Shown here: positions 61,421 to 64,000 of the stretch, in pieces
How positions within the stretch are numbered: position 1 is the first letter of the stretch
Layout: every line of letters starts with the position of its first letter
Source: Aulostomus chinensis
Lineage: Eukaryota > Chordata > Actinopteri > Syngnathiformes > Aulostomidae
Direction of reading: 5' to 3'
Length of the DNA stretch: 64,000 nt
Assembly (NCBI GenBank): GCA_037954235.1
Contig: JBBMOA010000013.1
Location: forward strand, 13,206,001-13,270,000
Position numbers and translations under genes: made by a program
Notes under the pieces: generated by a model
The model's input: only the letters and a program-made list of their open reading frames with translations
The model's database searches: none
Told to the model about the DNA's origin: nothing

Positions 61421-63116
61421 CAAACTGTACGTCTCTTTGTGGTACTTTTGCGAACTGGAAGGTAAATACTGGACACGTGGATGCGGTGAGGTCATTGTAA
61501 GCCACTTCTCACGATCACGGCGAGCACTTGTTTATGAAATAAGTACGCTTTTCCGTTCTGGTAACTGCTTTATCGAGTTAAAGGCAAGAGGGCACAATCA
61601 AATATTGACTACTTTCTACTACTTTAGAATGAATATCTGGTAGTTATGTAGAGTCCTGAGGTCACATGATATGTAAAAGTTGATGTACTGTGAGTAAGTG
61701 GGTATAAAAGTACATCAGGATGAGGGAGGCGGAGACTGGTTTGAAGATATTGCTAATAAATAAAGGAGGCAGAAGTTTGCAGCAAGGAGGTTGGTCCTGT
61801 TACCATGGTAATGACCTGGAGGCCGACGGTCACATGACATTGAAGCTCCAGGAAAACAATACATTTCAGTTTATAGAAACTGCATTTAGCTTTAAAACAT
61901 TGCCATAATATAAATATATATACATTTTTATTTAAATGTGTCTTTACCCTCCCATCTAATCCCAAGGTAACATGATATGGAATCTATTAAAAGAATGGGT
62001 TTAGCAGTTAATGAAATATGCACGTAAACCTAAAATATTCATATATAAATTAAAATAGGGCTGACCTGTATTTCTTGTTGAAATTGTTGAAATACAATTT
62101 TCCACCTTATGGATAATAGATAACTGAGGAGGCCAAAATATAAGGAGACCCTTTTACATCATCCAGCCAAGCTCAATGAACAACGACCTTTAAAATCAAC
62201 TTGAATTACCGTCTCTCTTAGTCAATAAAAATGAAAGAATACCACCTTTGTAGACGTAGAATTCATAAAATGGCTCTTGCTCATTCCGCAACATTTGAGA
62301 GCAGATGATAAAAGATATGTTGCTGGGTTAGAAATCATCTCCATACCATAACACAGGCTTGAAATCATAGCGTCATATTATTAGATATGATGTAACACTG
62401 CCCTCTAGTGTATGAAATTCATAATAACATTCTCTTGATTTAAGAATATTGGGTTTACTGTTAAAACACTCAGATGACCTCGGACGAAGTCTAAGAGTAG
62501 AATGATCTAATTTCTGTAGGACTTCTGAAATTCTGATTCTTTTTTTAAACGGGATGTAATGAGGAAATGTTTTAATTTGAAATGGGAACCTCACTATTAA
62601 GCTCATAAGTATTAAATCTTCTGCTCGTGACGCCCAGGCAAACCAACAGCTGACCAACATCTCCAGCTTGTTTGAGTTCAACAGTATGATCTGCGACCAG
62701 CTTGTGTTCCTCCACATGTGTTTACCAGAGCAAGATCCAGCCACTGTTACCATAGAAACTGTCCAGCAGAGCCGATAACAGGGTTGATTTTTGAAGGGTT
62801 TTTAGACATGAAGGAAAACACAGAGCGCACATGCGCGCGCACACAGCAAGAAGAAGAAAACAAAACACGGTTTCGGCCGACAGTATCAAAAGAATGTTTT
62901 ATTAACAATTTCACAAACATAGTAAAAAGGATTTTGCAGATTTTGTGCAATTGTTAGAATACACCAGAGGTTTGCAGTAGTAAATAATGAAATTAATATA
63001 CGAGTCGGAAAATCACGACATATTTTATTTTTTGTACATTTAATCATATCACACTTCTACATTTCGGTGCCATGCGCTGACGGAAACATGATATTTTAAA
63101 GGGATATTTTTTTATC
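61421..63116. other. Convergent intergenic interval and 3'UTR of the right-hand gene
   Basis: AT-rich. On the minus strand, AATAAA signals downstream of the terminal exon lie near 63023 and 62899 (plus tttatt), either of which could end that gene. An imperfect CTCF-like tgccctctagtg lies near 62399. Nothing else recognised. Confidence 0.4.
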
Positions 63117-63862
63117 TTAAATCTCGGTGATGGCCGGGAGCATGCAGGCTTGCACGCGCGCCTCCCTCCAAGCTGACCTGCAGTCAGCGATCCACTGGGA
63201 GATGAGGGATTGTTTGATGCACCGATTCATTCCCTCCTCTTCTATCTCACTTTCTGCTTGGCCCTCTCCTCTGGCCTCCAACCTGGAGCAGTTGTGTTTT
63301 GGGGAGATGCTGGCGTGTATCTCAGGGCAGCTGCTCTTGCGTTGCCGTGGGAGACCTGGATTCAAAGTGTAGGGGATGCTGTGGGCCCTGGAGCGAGCCT
63401 GTCCCTCATCTTGCTTCCTAAACCTTCCCTCAACGAATGCCCTCCTCATGCCTCCTGACTGACAGGTCGAGAGGTCGTTCTGGTGTCCGTAAAGATACTC
63501 CAGAGGGTCGGAGTTGCTAAACATCAGCCTGCCGTAGACTTGGCTCTCCTCTCCCTGCTGCACAGCTATGACTTTATTTCTTGCTGTAGTCCCACTGAGA
63601 CGTGACAGCCGCAGCCTTTGGTGCTCAGCATCCAGCTGGCGTGTGTGGATGTTGTTGGGAGAAACATCCCCGGAGGGGAAGGTGGGGTGGGCAAGGTGGC
63701 AGATGGAGAGGAGGTAGTCTTCAGAGGAGACGGGCTGGTTGTGGCCAGGGATGTGGAGCGAGTTCGCCTCATTCAAATCCTTCACCGTCTCCTCGGCACC
63801 CTCTCTGATGGTGGGCAGCAGGAGTCCTCTCTTTGACAGTAGTCTGGACCGTGGTCGCATAG
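63117..63862 (-). CDS. Terminal exon of an unrecognised protein-coding gene
   Basis: A well-formed acceptor (long pyrimidine tract ending tctccctcag, after 63863) opens a 746-nt exon that accepts phase 1 and stays open for 247 codons to TAA at 63119-63117. The rest of the gene lies right of the window. I do not recognise the family. The product is polar, with no transmembrane segment. Visible features are a basic start (MRPRSRLLSKRG), an aromatic/Leu-rich segment EDYLLSICHLAHPTF, DPLEYLYGHQNDL, an acidic patch ESEIEEEG and a C-terminal amphipathic stretch SLISQWIADCRSAWREAR ending in CMLPAITEI. The GC-rich, long open frame ending next to AATAAA signals makes a real exon likely. Overlapping plus-strand frames are shadows. 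Confidence 0.7.
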
Positions 63863-64000
63863 CTGAGGGAGACACAGGAGGGAGAGGAGGGGGGAATGTT
63901 TATTGCCAAAACCACGTCTAGGAATAAACAGCAGAGTATTTTTGAGATATATTTCCTTAAAAAAAAAAAAACAGATTCAACCGCTTAAATATTCGTAGCA

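Overview
This window is vertebrate nuclear DNA, almost certainly from a ray-finned (teleost, probably percomorph) fish. Three things point that way: small exons are separated by long AT-rich introns with GT-AG (one GC-AG) boundaries; dinucleotide microsatellites and dispersed repeats of a kind common in fish genomes are abundant; and the glucocorticoid receptor is of the teleost GR2 type. There are no operons, CRISPR arrays or prokaryotic features. Three genes can be named and a fourth is seen only as its last exon. sh3rf2, kctd16 and nr3c1 also lie in one neighbourhood on human chromosome 5q31-q32, so their co-occurrence supports the assignments.

Layout. (1) 1-7,580: the 5' part of sh3rf2 on the minus strand, with a CpG- and CGG-rich promoter, a non-coding first exon, a RING-finger exon, two exons that together encode the second SH3 domain, and a linker exon; the rest of the gene lies left of position 1. 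(2) 7,600-25,349: about 17.7 kb with no recognisable gene, holding microsatellites, tRNA-SINE-like and other dispersed repeats, a long foldback element and a duplicated segment that carries a MEF2-type motif. (3) 25,350-35,125: kctd16 on the minus strand as two coding exons separated by an 8.5 kb intron. (4) 35,126-39,871: the interval between the divergently transcribed kctd16 and nr3c1, with both 5' regions and a CTCF-like motif. (5) 39,872-57,623: nr3c1 on the plus strand, eight coding exons giving a 786-residue receptor, followed by a 3'UTR of roughly 3.8 kb. (6) 61,420-64,000: a convergent minus-strand gene represented by a single terminal coding exon whose product I do not recognise.

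Functions. SH3RF2 belongs to a family of RING/SH3 scaffold E3 ubiquitin ligases. KCTD16 is an auxiliary subunit of GABA-B receptors. NR3C1 is the cortisol-activated transcription factor. They do not form a single pathway; their proximity reflects conserved synteny. I see no undescribed multi-gene system. The observations most worth following up concern gene structure: a GC-AG intron in the receptor's ligand-binding domain, two short intron read-through frames that would give truncated receptors (one resembling GR-beta in layout), an in-frame sh3rf2 exon bracketed by UG and CU repeats, and the apparent absence of the first SH3 domain of sh3rf2.
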